From: an uncultured Mucilaginibacter sp.
GTDB taxonomy: Bacteria; Bacteroidota; Bacteroidia; Sphingobacteriales; Sphingobacteriaceae
DNA: 60,435 nucleotides
NCBI GenBank assembly: GCA_903915155.1
Contig: CAIWRU010000139.1
Location: 1-60,435 of the forward strand
Reading direction: 5' to 3'
A model generated the notes under the pieces. It searched no databases and had not been told where the DNA came from. It saw nothing but the letters and a program-made list of their open reading frames with translations. How positions within the stretch are numbered: the first letter of the stretch is position 1; every line of letters starts with the position of its first letter. Below, piece by piece: positions 8,760-17,039 of the stretch. A program made the position numbers and the translations under genes.

Positions 8760-9716
8760 CTATCCGATGTATTTTGACCCCTGCACCACACCTCTTTCCA
8801 ATATCTTTTGGTCGATGTAGTACTGTATCTCTGATTTTTTGAGCTGCCAGTTGGGTGCGATAAGCAGGTCGCGATCTGATAATCCGAACAGGCGCTGAAT
8901 GATAACATCGGGGCGCAGCAGCGGCAGGAAATCGCAAAGGAAGTTAGCGTATTCATCCAGCGTAAATAGCTTAAACGGCTGGCGTTTGTATTTTACACCC
9001 ATTACACTGCCTTCCACTATATGCAAGTGGTGCAGTTTGGTGAATTTTATTTGTGGGTGGCGGTTTATTTCATGTGCATAGGCCAGCATCTGCTCGTGGC
9101 TTTCCCATGGGAAACCGAAGATGGTGTGCACGCATACATCAAGTTTGCTGTTTTCCAGCATTTTCAGGGCATTCAACAGGTCGTCGTGTGTACAGCCGCG
9201 GTTTATTTGCGCCAGGGTATCGTTATAAATACTCTCCATGCCCATTTCAATGTCCACATCAAAACGGTCGGTATATGATTCCAGCAGAGCAATTTTTTCA
9301 AGGTCGATGCAATCGGGGCGGGTGCCTACACTCAGGCCCACAATATCTTCAGTATAATAACTCAACGCTTCATCATATAAAGCCTTAAGGTAATGCGTTG
9401 GGGCGTAAGTATTGGTATTGGGTTGAAAGTAGATGATAAACTTATCGGCCTTGTTACCGTTGCGGGCGCGCTCCACTCCTGCTATCACCTGCTCGCGGAT
9501 GCCGGGGTTTTGCCGGGATGGGGACGGGGTAAATGAATCCACATTGCAATAGGTGCAGCCGCCATAACCTTTGGAGCCGTCGCGGTTGGGGCAGGTAAAG
9601 CCGCCATCAACTATCACCTTAAACACACGCTGACCGGGGTACTTATTTTTTAAATAAGGGCCATAGTTATTGTAACCTTTTTCCCAGGTCGCTGGTGGTG
9701 TTTGTGTTAATTGCAT
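8760..9716 (-). CDS. Radical SAM protein, TIGR01212/YhcC family
   Basis: A 318-residue radical SAM enzyme. The cluster-binding cysteines are Cys42, Cys54 and Cys57 in FTCPNRDGSKGYGGCTYCN, the spaced motif of the TIGR01212 (YhcC) group rather than the plain CxxxCxxC. Further conserved parts are GTRPDCI, DVDIEMGMES and VCVHTIFGFPWE. The family's substrate is unsettled. A perfect minus-7 box on the minus strand lies only five bases before the ATG, so the mRNA may be nearly leaderless. Confidence 0.9.
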   Translation of the reverse strand: MQLTQTPPATWEKGYNNYGPYLKNKYPGQRVFKVIVDGGFTCPNRDGSKGYGGCTYCNVDSFTPSPSRQNPGIREQVIAGVERARNGNKADKFIIYFQPNTNTYAPTHYLKALYDEALSYYTEDIVGLSVGTRPDCIDLEKIALLESYTDRFDVDIEMGMESIYNDTLAQINRGCTHDDLLNALKMLENSKLDVCVHTIFGFPWESHEQMLAYAHEINRHPQIKFTKLHHLHIVEGSVMGVKYKRQPFKLFTLDEYANFLCDFLPLLRPDVIIQRLFGLSDRDLLIAPNWQLKKSEIQYYIDQKILERGVVQGSKYIG

Positions 9717-9721
9717 TGGCG

Positions 9722-9729
9722 CAAAGATA
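9722..9729 (-). promoter_or_regulatory. Minus-7 box of the radical SAM gene
   Basis: Plus-strand CAAAGATA is TATCTTTG on the minus strand, matching TAnnTTTG. It ends five bases before the start codon at 9714-9716, so transcription would begin at or next to the ATG. Confidence 0.5.
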
Positions 9730-9734
9730 CCTTT

Positions 9735-9768
9735 TGATTTCGGATTTCGAATTTTCGATTTCGGATTT
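9735..9768. repeat. Short GATTTCG tandem-like repeat
   Basis: Copies of GATTTCG(GATTTCGA) alternate with AATTTTCG in a 34-base stretch that is partly self-complementary. It resembles the degenerate TTCGAATTTCG repeats found between genes in this group. It lies upstream of the radical SAM promoter. No further function is visible. Confidence 0.4.
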
Positions 9769-9825
9769 ACCTTTACAGCCCATAAGCACTGGATAAAAAG
9801 TAAATTTTAAATAACCGACCGAATA

Positions 9826-10023
9826 TTATAGTGGTTTAATCGTATCCAATTTGGTAGTGGTATCGGGTTTGCCTTGCGCGGGTGTATCGGCAGGTTTCAC
9901 CGCGCTATCCGCAGCAGGTGGTACCGTATTGGTACTATTCTGGTAATTTTTTGCCTGGTGACTGCCACATGCTGTTAGCGCCAGTATAGTGGCAAAGTTT
10001 ATAGCTATGAATATCTTTTTCAT
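9826..10023 (-). CDS. Small lipoprotein, hypothetical
   Basis: A 65-residue protein with a signal peptide ending in LTAC, so Cys19 is the likely lipidated residue. The mature part is short, polar and rich in Pro, Thr, Asp and Lys (DTPAQGKPDTTTKLDTIKPL) with no recognisable domain. It is probably anchored in the outer or inner membrane. It stands alone between the repeat element and the radical SAM gene. Function is unknown. Confidence 0.6.
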   Translation of the reverse strand: MKKIFIAINFATILALTACGSHQAKNYQNSTNTVPPAADSAVKPADTPAQGKPDTTTKLDTIKPL

Positions 10024-10147
10024 TTTTTGATATGATGCTCCTATGTACTACAAATGGCGCAGCATGTAGTTTTAGTTTTTTATTGCAATAAAGGCTGATC
10101 ACATTTAAAATAACTTGGGTACGATATAATTTTTGGTTTGCAAAAAT

Positions 10148-10303
10148 ATGTCCTGTAAGGACTACCCTTTTGTAGGAAAGATTAAGAAAAAAAATTGCCT
10201 CATCGAGGCCACCCATTCGCAAAGGGTAGCCTCTGACGAGGCAAAAAAAATATTAATTTGGTGGCTACAAAGGGATAGCCCCGCTGGGGCAATAGATGTC
10301 CTT
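10148..10303. repeat. Composite palindromic repeat element
   Basis: A 156-base unit with several nested structures. It has a hairpin at 10197-10242 (GCCTCATCGAGGC pairing with GCCTCTGACGAGGC), followed by an A run that becomes a T run on the minus strand. A second hairpin, GCCCCGCTGGGGC, is at 10278-10290. CCCTTTTGTAG at 10165-10175 is complementary to CTACAAAGGG at 10265-10274. ATGTCCT occurs near both ends. It fills most of the 309-base gap between two minus-strand genes. No protein is encoded. It looks like a non-autonomous mobile or REP-like element. Confidence 0.6.
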
Positions 10304-10332
10304 ATATCGAACTCGCTTTAAAATAATGTTGT

Positions 10333-11979
10333 CTACCAATCAAAGTTCACCACTTTTCCATCAAGTTTCCACTTTTGCGGCCACTGTTCAGTAAGCCAGT
10401 CGAGCGGTTCGCCGATGGGTTGCGGATTTGAGGCTTTAGTAAAGCACTGCTTAATGAAAGTTTTTTGTTCTTCACCAAGCGCGTCCGGCTGAACGGAAAT
10501 AATAAGCGGCGCGCTGCTTTCGGCCAATAACCGCATCCATTGTTTATTTTTATCCCAGGGTACTTTAGTGGTAACGCCCACGCAATCGCCATCAACAGCA
10601 TAAAATTTATTGTGTTGCACCAGCCTGAAACCAAGCGTATTTACACCCATCTTTTTTGTACGTGCCCATTCCTCGCCGCTGGTGTCATCGCCAATGCGCT
10701 GCATCTCGAATATCCCTGCGCTTAAATGGCTAACGGTATTACAGCCAATAAGGTACATATTACCTGCTGCTTCCCTAATACTGCGGTAAAGGTTCAGGAT
10801 AATTTCGGCCGTGGTTTTGGAGTTATCGTGAAACTGCCAGCCGGGTGTGGTTAATTCATCTTTCATATCCATGCCCCATCGCCCTAATATATCAAAGGTG
10901 CTGAAATCGTGCTTAACCATTTCAAAACCCCATTCCCTGTAAATGGAGATATTGCGTTTTATCGCTTCCAGGTTTTCTTGAATGCTGGGGTCGAGCGTTG
11001 GATATTTAGGATCGATGTTTCTTGTGAGCCAAAGGTTTTTGTCGCTGCTTCGCATTGCACTCAGCGGTCTTGTCCACAGTCCGGGGCGCATGCTCAGTTC
11101 CTTTATCTTAAGCGCCATCTTATGCATATCCTTAAACTTATCGTTCGGGCGCGAATAATCATCACGGTAATCTTTATCACCGGCTGCATATTCGTTCCAG
11201 CCATCGTCAATCACCGAAAATGGACGGTTATTAACGTTAGTCGCTAGGTCGGCCAGCATGCTGGTATGTTTAACAATAAGATCGAAGGAATTATTGCCGT
11301 AGGCGAAATACCAGTCGTTAATACCATACACAGGTTTAGCCGGCAATCGCGGAGCCGGACACATTAACCCGCAAAAACGGTGCGCGGTGTAAAAGGCATT
11401 TTCGCCCGGTTTATTTTTTGTGGCGATAATATCAGCGCAATGCAATACGCGGTCGCCAAGGCTAACGCCTATGCCACCGTTGGTTGTATCCAGCGTCAAA
11501 CGCATTAAGCCTTCACCCACCTGCCAATAGCAAATGGTGTTACAGCCTGTTTTAACGCCAAAGCAATTGGTATACTTGGCATCGTGCTGTACAAAATACC
11601 ATGGTAATTTTCTGTTAATATCTGAAGGCTTAAAGGCCAGATCGCCATAGCTACGTTCCCAATGGTCGCCCAATATGACCGCCGATTTCGGGTCTTCATA
11701 TTTCCATTCTAATTGCACATTGTGCAAGGCATCATTCGGCGAATGCACATCAACCTGCAACGCATTACCTTTGTAATTCAGTTTAACCGTAATGCCTTTA
11801 TAGTTCCAGTTTTGCTTATCAGCCGAATGCAGTTCATGCACACCATCGTCCAGTTTCACAAATACTTTTCCGGGCAAATGCACCAGTTCATGCGCCGGCG
11901 TATAAGCGTCAGCATATTTTATAAACAGCAGCCCGGCAAGCCCGGTACTGCCTAATTGTACGAAATGTCTTCTGTTCAT
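10333..11979 (-). CDS. Exported GH36/GH-D clan-like glycoside hydrolase
   Basis: A 548-residue protein. The N-terminus MNRRHFVQLGSTGLAGLLF has a twin-arginine-like export signal. A beta-rich domain (about 30-200) precedes a TIM-barrel region. Barrel motifs fit the alpha-galactosidase clan GH-D: VIDDGWN at 257-262, RPGLWTRP near 298-305, EMVKHDFSTFD with Asp358 as the likely nucleophile, and IGDDTS with Asp431 or Asp432 as likely acid/base. The substrate is probably an alpha-galactoside or related sugar, but the family is broad and this is inferred. Gene neighbours give no pathway clue. Confidence 0.75.
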   Translation of the reverse strand: MNRRHFVQLGSTGLAGLLFIKYADAYTPAHELVHLPGKVFVKLDDGVHELHSADKQNWNYKGITVKLNYKGNALQVDVHSPNDALHNVQLEWKYEDPKSAVILGDHWERSYGDLAFKPSDINRKLPWYFVQHDAKYTNCFGVKTGCNTICYWQVGEGLMRLTLDTTNGGIGVSLGDRVLHCADIIATKNKPGENAFYTAHRFCGLMCPAPRLPAKPVYGINDWYFAYGNNSFDLIVKHTSMLADLATNVNNRPFSVIDDGWNEYAAGDKDYRDDYSRPNDKFKDMHKMALKIKELSMRPGLWTRPLSAMRSSDKNLWLTRNIDPKYPTLDPSIQENLEAIKRNISIYREWGFEMVKHDFSTFDILGRWGMDMKDELTTPGWQFHDNSKTTAEIILNLYRSIREAAGNMYLIGCNTVSHLSAGIFEMQRIGDDTSGEEWARTKKMGVNTLGFRLVQHNKFYAVDGDCVGVTTKVPWDKNKQWMRLLAESSAPLIISVQPDALGEEQKTFIKQCFTKASNPQPIGEPLDWLTEQWPQKWKLDGKVVNFDW

Positions 11980-12061
11980 AATGGGTTGACGGTTTTACTG
12001 CCGTTTTCGAATATAGAGATATAAAATATTGCTGCAAAACCGATTTAATAAATCTTTTTCC

Positions 12062-12139
12062 TGTAGAGACGCAATACTTTGCGTCTCTGATTTTGCCTTG
12101 GTAAATACCCATTAAGACGCAAAGTATTGCGTCTCTACA
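12062..12139. repeat. Perfect 25-base inverted repeat, GTAGAGACGC type
   Basis: The arms 12062-12086 and 12115-12139 are exact reverse complements over 25 bases, each beginning or ending with the TGTAGAGACGCAA motif. Each arm is also a palindrome by itself (GAGACGCAA ... TTGCGTCTC). Related units are scattered between genes in cyanobacteria and Bacteroidetes. The right arm ends 11 bases before the minus-7 box of the truncated AraC gene. Confidence 0.85.
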
Positions 12140-12150
12140 AACAAAACCCG

Positions 12151-12158
12151 TATATTTG
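12151..12158 (+). promoter_or_regulatory. Minus-7 box of the truncated AraC gene
   Basis: TATATTTG fits TAnnTTTG, with a TTG 21 bases upstream inside the repeat arm. It favours the ATG at 12171 as the start, rather than the in-frame TTG at 12156 that lies within the box. Confidence 0.5.
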
Positions 12159-12170
12159 AATTTTACAACT

Positions 12171-12599
12171 ATGGAACCCACCACGCTCGAACAGTTTTAT
12201 AAGGAAACATCTTTCCTTATCCCCGAAGGGATAAATAAAGAGATAGGCCATTTTAATGTATTTAAAACGGGCGACATTGTTGCGCAATACCGTAAAAAGC
12301 CGACCCAAATGCCCTATAACCGCCGCGCCTATTATAAAATAAGCCTCATCAGGGGGCATAATAAGGCGGAGTATGCCGACAAGGTGATAGATATTGAGAA
12401 AAACGGGTTACTGTTTGCCACGCCTAAAATTCCTTATAACTATGTGCCGCAGGATTATAACCAATCGGGTTACTTCTGCATTTTCACCAGTGATTTTTTG
12501 ATACAATCCAAAAGCGGTGTAGTGCTGGATGACCTGCCTATCTTTCAGCCAGGCGGCTACAGTCAGGGGTTTCTTCAATACTTTCCAAAACATCGGTAA
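12171..12599 (+). pseudogene. AraC-family regulator, N-terminal fragment
   Basis: The 142 residues from the ATG at 12171 begin as a Bacteroidetes AraC-family sensor domain: EIGHFNVFKTGDIV, MPYNRRAYYKISLI, ADKVIDIEKNGLLFATPKIPY, SGYFCIFTSDFL and DDLPIFQPGGY. In full-length relatives this point is followed by about 150 more residues, including the two HTH motifs. Here the homology stops after PGGY at about base 12560, and the remaining 13 codons are the antisense of a response-regulator gene. The DNA-binding domain is therefore lost, so the product is at most a free sensor domain. Confidence 0.8.
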
Positions 12600-12723
12600 G
12601 GTATTTTTCAAAAAATGCACTATCATCAATATAAGTAGCTTCGAACAGGTTGGTTTTCCTGATCTGGGTTTTAAGTATATAATGAAATATACCGTCGTCG
12701 TCTACAACTAATAATTTGTCCAT
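12561..12723 (-). pseudogene. Response-regulator receiver domain, N-terminal fragment
   Basis: Reads MDKLLVVDDDGIFHYILKTQI from 12723, with the acidic Asp triplet of a receiver domain, and continues to EETPD. The phospho-acceptor strand that should follow (LIFLDxNMP type) is missing, because the frame passes into the antisense of the AraC fragment at about 12560 and stops at 12538. About the first 54 residues of a roughly 120-residue domain remain. It faces the AraC fragment tail to tail. Confidence 0.75.
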
Positions 12724-12897
12724 AACAGCATAAAGATTTACAATTCAACATTTTATACGAACTATTAGTGCGTTAGGTTATATATCCATCATTTTCCACA
12801 ATTGTGCTGTCGCACGACTGTCTCATTTTGGCAATTTTTTGCCTTATTTAGTATGTTTTTTGGCAATAAAAGGCGTTAAAAACAGCAAATTTTATGC

Positions 12898-12987
12898 TTT
12901 TTGGGTGAAAAAAGTCAGTTTTTGGGTAGTTTTTAATGAAAAAACAGGCGTTTTTTTGGCTTTTCAGGACTTAAAACGCCTTATTTT
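12898..12987. other. Phased A/T tracts, predicted curved DNA
   Basis: Runs of five to seven A or T centre near 12900, 12910, 12921, 12932, 12941, 12954 and 12962, about one helical turn apart, with four-base runs continuing at 12973 and 12984. Such spacing bends DNA. The stretch lies in the 272-base gap between the truncated receiver gene and the GH25 gene. A 66-codon frame crosses it but looks like a by-product of the T runs. Confidence 0.55.
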
Positions 12988-12995
12988 GGCGTATT

Positions 12996-13847
12996 TTAAT
13001 GCAGCAGCATCTGCTGAAAAGCTGTGCTATCGCCCTTAAATGCGTTAAAATCTACGGCATGGTAAATGCCATTTACCCGTGCTTTGTCCGAGTGCTGCCA
13101 GAACCACCAGTTAACTTGTTTTGCTTCGTTAAGGGTGGGGTGATCATAATCGGCGAGCCAAATGGTGTAACCATCAAAAAATCCCGCCAGGTAATCAACA
13201 TAATAACTGAACCCTGTGTAGATGATCGGTTTGGTTTTGGTTTTATTCTCTACAAAAGTCACAAATGCCAGTAGCTCTTTGCGCATTTGCTCGGGCTTAA
13301 CGCCGTCGAGTGTTTCCACATCAACAACAGGGGGTAGGTCGCCTTTTTCTACAGTTACGTTTTGCATGAAGAAACGTGCCTGCCATTGGCCATTTTTATT
13401 GGCCCTAAGAAAATGATACGGGCCACAAATGATGCCATTCTTAGGAGCTTCGCGCCAGTTACGCTTAAAGTATGGGTCGACCTTTAATAAACCTTCGGTA
13501 GCTTTGATGAAAGCGAAACTGATATGTACGCTGTCTTCACTCATTGCCTTTACTTTAGTCCAGTCGATCTTTCCCTGCGCGTAGCTTACGTCAATACCAT
13601 GTATGCTGTATTGTGACGGTATATGGATATTAAAACTCTTGTAAGTGCGGTAATTGGGGTTGCCGCTGAGATCCCTCACCCATTGCCACGCCGATGAAAA
13701 TGTTTTGAGCACATAGCCATAATAAAATGGCGACAATACTACCAGCACTAAAATAACGCCCAAAAATCGCCAGTAAACCTTGTGCGGCTGCGGCTTTTTC
13801 TTGCGTTGTACGGGTTTCTTTTTAGTAGTCTTGTTAGGGGTGGCCAC
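12996..13847 (-). CDS. GH25-family lysozyme, membrane-anchored
   Basis: A 283-residue protein with a Lys/Arg-rich N-terminal tail (residues 1-25) and one transmembrane helix at about 27-47, then a GH25 muramidase domain. Family motifs: GIDVSYAQGKIDW (Asp86), FAFIKATEG, GPYHFLRA and PPVVDVE, with Asp176 and Glu178 as the catalytic acidic pair. It would cleave the peptidoglycan MurNAc-GlcNAc bond from the periplasmic side. The start is a GTG at 13847. A TACCTTTA box ends four bases before it, so the transcript would be nearly leaderless. Confidence 0.88.
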   Translation of the reverse strand: MATPNKTTKKKPVQRKKKPQPHKVYWRFLGVILVLVVLSPFYYGYVLKTFSSAWQWVRDLSGNPNYRTYKSFNIHIPSQYSIHGIDVSYAQGKIDWTKVKAMSEDSVHISFAFIKATEGLLKVDPYFKRNWREAPKNGIICGPYHFLRANKNGQWQARFFMQNVTVEKGDLPPVVDVETLDGVKPEQMRKELLAFVTFVENKTKTKPIIYTGFSYYVDYLAGFFDGYTIWLADYDHPTLNEAKQVNWWFWQHSDKARVNGIYHAVDFNAFKGDSTAFQQMLLH

Positions 13848-13851
13848 GGGG

Positions 13852-13859
13852 TAAAGGTA
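13852..13859 (-). promoter_or_regulatory. Minus-7-like box of the GH25 gene
   Basis: Plus-strand TAAAGGTA is TACCTTTA on the minus strand, one mismatch from TAnnTTTG. It ends four bases before the GTG start of the GH25 gene and is 22 bases away from the divergent box of the next gene. Confidence 0.35.
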
Positions 13860-13881
13860 GCAAATTGTGGCAATTTGTGCT

Positions 13882-13889
13882 TACTTTTG
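13882..13889 (+). promoter_or_regulatory. Minus-7 box of the flavin oxidoreductase gene
   Basis: TACTTTTG fits TAnnTTTG and ends four bases before the ATG at 13894. It decides the start: the in-frame ATG at 13867 lies upstream of this box and could not be on the transcript. Confidence 0.55.
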
Positions 13890-13893
13890 CGGC

Positions 13894-14925
13894 ATGGAAT
13901 TAGGCATAAGCACATTTGGCGAGGTTACACCCGACCGTGTTGCCGGTAAAGCGGTAAATGCACACGAGCGGGCTCAACAATTATTAGAGGAAGTAAAATT
14001 GGCTGATGAAGTTGGTTTAGATGTATTTGCCTTCGGCGAACACCACCGGCCTGATTTTGTAATATCGGCCCCTGAAATATTTATGGCCGCGGCGGCGGCC
14101 ATCACCAAAAACATTCATTTGTCGAGTTCGGTAACGGTGTTAAGTTCGGCCGACCCGGTGCGGACATTTCAGAATTTTGCCACTGTGGATCTTATATCCA
14201 ACGGTCGCGCGGAAATGATAGCCGGCCGGGGCTCGTTTATTGAGTCGTTCCCATTATTTGGGTTCGATCTGGATGATTACGATGCCTTATTCACCGAAAA
14301 ACTGGAGATGTTTTTAGAGATAAACAAGCACGAAATACTGAACTGGAAAGGGAAATTTCGCGCACCGGTAACAAACCAAGGCATCTATCCCCGCCCCTAC
14401 CAGGAATCTATTCCCGTTTGGATAGGCGTTGGCGGTACACCCGCATCGGCCAAACGAGCGGGGAGCCTTAACCTGCCAATGATCATCGCCATACTGGGCA
14501 GCGCGCCAAAACATTTTGTGCCATTTGTGGAACTGTACCGCGAATCGGCAGCTAAGGCCGGTCACGATGTTAGCAAACTGCAACTGGCTATCTCCTCTCA
14601 ATTTTTTGTGGCTGAAAATACCGCGCAAGCAGCGGATGAATTCTACCCATCATACGAAGCGCTGATGAATCGTGTGGGTAAAGACAGGGGCTGGTCGCCC
14701 ATGAACAGGGAATCATTCGAATACCTGCGGAAAGACGGGCCACTGGTTGTTGGTGATGTGCAATACGTGGTTGACAAGATATTAAAGCAGCATAAGCTGT
14801 TTCAAAATACCCGTTTTGTAGCGCAGTTGGTAACCGGGCATACATCGCACGTTGATGTATTAAAATCGATAGAATTATATGGCACTAAAGTAGCGCCGAT
14901 AGTAAGGAAGGAATTGGGAAGTTAG
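13894..14925 (+). CDS. LLM-class flavin-dependent oxidoreductase
   Basis: 343 residues from the ATG at 13894, a luciferase-like monooxygenase fold (TIM barrel). Typical segments are MELGISTFGE, FGEHHRPDFVISAP, SSSVTVLSSADPVRTFQNFATVDLISNGRAEMIAGRGSF in part, and PVWIGVGGTPASAKRAG. The family uses reduced FMN (or F420) to oxidise small molecules; the substrate is unknown. The promoter box is placed directly at the start codon. Its stop overlaps that of the convergent DUF779 gene by four bases. Confidence 0.88.
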   Translation: MELGISTFGEVTPDRVAGKAVNAHERAQQLLEEVKLADEVGLDVFAFGEHHRPDFVISAPEIFMAAAAAITKNIHLSSSVTVLSSADPVRTFQNFATVDLISNGRAEMIAGRGSFIESFPLFGFDLDDYDALFTEKLEMFLEINKHEILNWKGKFRAPVTNQGIYPRPYQESIPVWIGVGGTPASAKRAGSLNLPMIIAILGSAPKHFVPFVELYRESAAKAGHDVSKLQLAISSQFFVAENTAQAADEFYPSYEALMNRVGKDRGWSPMNRESFEYLRKDGPLVVGDVQYVVDKILKQHKLFQNTRFVAQLVTGHTSHVDVLKSIELYGTKVAPIVRKELGS

Positions 14926-15296
14926 TCCTCAATAAAAGCAACCTCTTCTAATTGATTTAATTCATCGTCGGCAAATAAGCGGGAGTGTATCATAAAGCGA
15001 AAACCAGTGGGTATTTCGATTGAAAAGCTGGAGCCCCTGCCCTTGGTTATGCCGACTGTAAGTTGTGTATGCTGCCAGTATTCAAATTGGTCTTTGCTCA
15101 TCCAAAATTCACAGCCATCAATTTCACCCAGCTTTACATCGCTACCGCCTAATTTAAATTCGCCCTTCTCAAAACACATCGGCGATGAACCGTCGCAACA
15201 TCCCCCACTCTGGTGAAACATCAGCTCACCAAACCTCCCCTTCAGCTCCGCTATCAGCGCCGATGCATCTTTATCAACCAAAACTCTTTTTACCAT
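14922..15296 (-). CDS. DUF779 protein linked to aldehyde dehydrogenase
   Basis: 124 residues. The conserved segment FHQSGGCCDGSSPMCFE carries Cys33, Cys34 and Cys41, likely metal- or redox-active, followed by DGCEFWMSKDQFEYWQHTQL. DUF779 genes are commonly found beside an aldehyde dehydrogenase, as here, where the dehydrogenase is directly upstream on the same strand. A stem pairing GCCATTGCGG (15314-15323) with CCGCAATAGC (15352-15361) sits in the 80-base gap between the two. Its function is unknown. Confidence 0.9.
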   Translation of the reverse strand: MVKRVLVDKDASALIAELKGRFGELMFHQSGGCCDGSSPMCFEKGEFKLGGSDVKLGEIDGCEFWMSKDQFEYWQHTQLTVGITKGRGSSFSIEIPTGFRFMIHSRLFADDELNQLEEVAFIED

Positions 15297-15376
15297 AGTA
15301 AAAAATTAAAAAAGCCATTGCGGACCAAGCTTGTAAAATCAGCTCAGTTTCCCGCAATAGCCAATTATAAGATCAG

Positions 15377-16879
15377 TTAAAAAAAGCCTAGTTTATTCTT
15401 ATTATACGAGATCAGCATATTCTTGGTTTGGCGATAATGGCCGAGCATCATTTTGTGGTTCTCGCGCCCAAAACCCGATTTTTTATAACCACCGAACGGT
15501 GCGTGTGCCGGGTAAGCGTGGTAATTATTCACCCAAACACGACCTGCTAAAATAGCGCGTGGCACCTGGTATAATTCGTGTGCATCACGTGTCCAAACAC
15601 CTGCGCCTAATCCATACAATGTATCATTAGCTATGGCAATGGCCTCTTCGGTAGTTTTAAATGTGGTAACGCATGCTACCGGGCCGAATATCTCTTCCTG
15701 GAAAATACGCATCTTGTTGTGGCCCTTGAATAGGGTCGGTTTGATGTAATAGCCGCCTTCCAGTTCGCCGCCTAAGTGCTGTATTTCGCCGCCGCACAAA
15801 ACTTCGGCGCCTTCTTCGCGGCCTATCTTGAGGTACGACTGTATCTTTTCGTACTGATCGTTCGATGCCTGCGCGCCCATCATGGTATCTGCTGCCAATG
15901 GGTCACCCATTTTAATAGCATTGGTACGCTCTATCACCCTCGACATAAATTTATCATAGATATTCTCATGCACCAAAATGCGCGACGGGCAGGTACAAAC
16001 CTCGCCCTGGTTAAGCGCAAACATCACCGCGCCTTCAATGGCTTTATCAAAAAACTCGTCGTCGGCATCGCCAACAGATTCAAAGAAAATATTAGGCGAT
16101 TTACCACCGAGCTCCATTGTAACGGGAATTAAATTTTCTGAAGCGTATTGCATAATTAAACGCCCGGTGGTGGTCTCGCCTGTAAATGAAACCTTGGCTA
16201 TCCTCGGTGAAGATGCCAACGGTTTACCGGCCTCAGGGCCAAAGCCGGTTATGATATTAAGTACGCCCGGGGGCAGCACATCCTGTATCAGTTCCATCAA
16301 TACCATGATTGATGTTGGCGTTTGCTCGGCAGGTTTTACTACGCAGCAATTACCGGCGGCCAGTGCCGGGGCTATTTTCCAGGTAGCCATTAATAAAGGG
16401 AAGTTCCAGGGGATGATCTGACCGACCACACCAAGTGGTTCGTTAAGGCAGATAGAAACGGTATATTCATCATGTTCAGATATACCACCCTCTTCGGCCC
16501 GTATCACGCCAGCAAAATAGCGGAAATGGTCTATCACTAAAGGCAGGTCGGCGGCACGACATTCGCGGATGGCTTTACCGTTATCAATAGTTTCAACTAC
16601 GGCAAGGTATTCGAGGTTGGCCTCAATAACATCGGCTATTTTGTTGAGTACCGATGCCCTGTGCGCAGCTGAGGTTTTTCCCCATGAGGAAAATGCTGCA
16701 TGAGCCGCATCAAGTGCCAGTTCAACGTCCTCTTTTGTCGATCGTGCGGCTTGCGTAAAAACCTTGCCATCGATGGGTGAAATGTTATCAAAATATTCTC
16801 CTTTGACCGGGGGGACGAATTTTCCCCCAATAAAATTGTCGTACTTCTTTTTAAAAGAAGGTTTCGCAATAGCGCTCAT
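15377..16879 (-). CDS. NAD-dependent aldehyde dehydrogenase
   Basis: 500 residues of the aldehyde dehydrogenase superfamily, of the acetaldehyde/ExaC/AldB type. Active-site signatures: PWNFPLLM at 157-164, the general base Glu256 in ELGGKSP, and the catalytic cysteine Cys295 in [11 protein letters not shown]. The C-terminal region [23 protein letters not shown] is also typical. It oxidises aldehydes, probably acetaldehyde, to acids in the cytosol. It is paired with the downstream DUF779 gene and faces a divergent AraC gene that likely controls it. Confidence 0.95.
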   Translation of the reverse strand: MSAIAKPSFKKKYDNFIGGKFVPPVKGEYFDNISPIDGKVFTQAARSTKEDVELALDAAHAAFSSWGKTSAAHRASVLNKIADVIEANLEYLAVVETIDNGKAIRECRAADLPLVIDHFRYFAGVIRAEEGGISEHDEYTVSICLNEPLGVVGQIIPWNFPLLMATWKIAPALAAGNCCVVKPAEQTPTSIMVLMELIQDVLPPGVLNIITGFGPEAGKPLASSPRIAKVSFTGETTTGRLIMQYASENLIPVTMELGGKSPNIFFESVGDADDEFFDKAIEGAVMFALNQGEVCTCPSRILVHENIYDKFMSRVIERTNAIKMGDPLAADTMMGAQASNDQYEKIQSYLKIGREEGAEVLCGGEIQHLGGELEGGYYIKPTLFKGHNKMRIFQEEIFGPVACVTTFKTTEEAIAIANDTLYGLGAGVWTRDAHELYQVPRAILAGRVWVNNYHAYPAHAPFGGYKKSGFGRENHKMMLGHYRQTKNMLISYNKNKLGFF

Positions 16880-16930
16880 AATTTTCCGTTTTTAATATAA
16901 TTGGTTAGGCTAAGTTAGCGCGGACGGAAG

Positions 16931-16977
16931 TTTGCCATTTGCACTATTGCATCAATTAATAGCACGATAGTGGCAAA
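16931..16977. promoter_or_regulatory. Inverted repeat in the divergent aldehyde dehydrogenase/AraC intergenic region
   Basis: TTTGCCA (16931-16937) is mirrored by TGGCAAA (16971-16977), with CACTAT and ATAGTG inside. It lies midway between the two divergent start codons, where an AraC-family operator would sit. This is only a visual match. Confidence 0.35.
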
Positions 16978-17039
16978 AATTGCAACTACTTGTTTGTGAA
17001 CATAACTATGCCTAATTTGTACCTGATTTCATCATCCTG

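Noticed and set aside
9735..9768. GATTTCG repeats considered as a regulatory array
   Set aside because: Degenerate and not tied to a gene start except by position; more like intergenic repeat debris.
12839..13039. 66-codon plus-strand frame across the phased A/T tracts
   Set aside because: Rich in Phe, Leu and Lys because of the T and A runs; overlaps the GH25 3' end; no promoter or homology seen.
15978..16421. 147-codon frame antisense to the aldehyde dehydrogenase
   Set aside because: The sense frame has all dehydrogenase motifs; the antisense reading has no recognisable domain.
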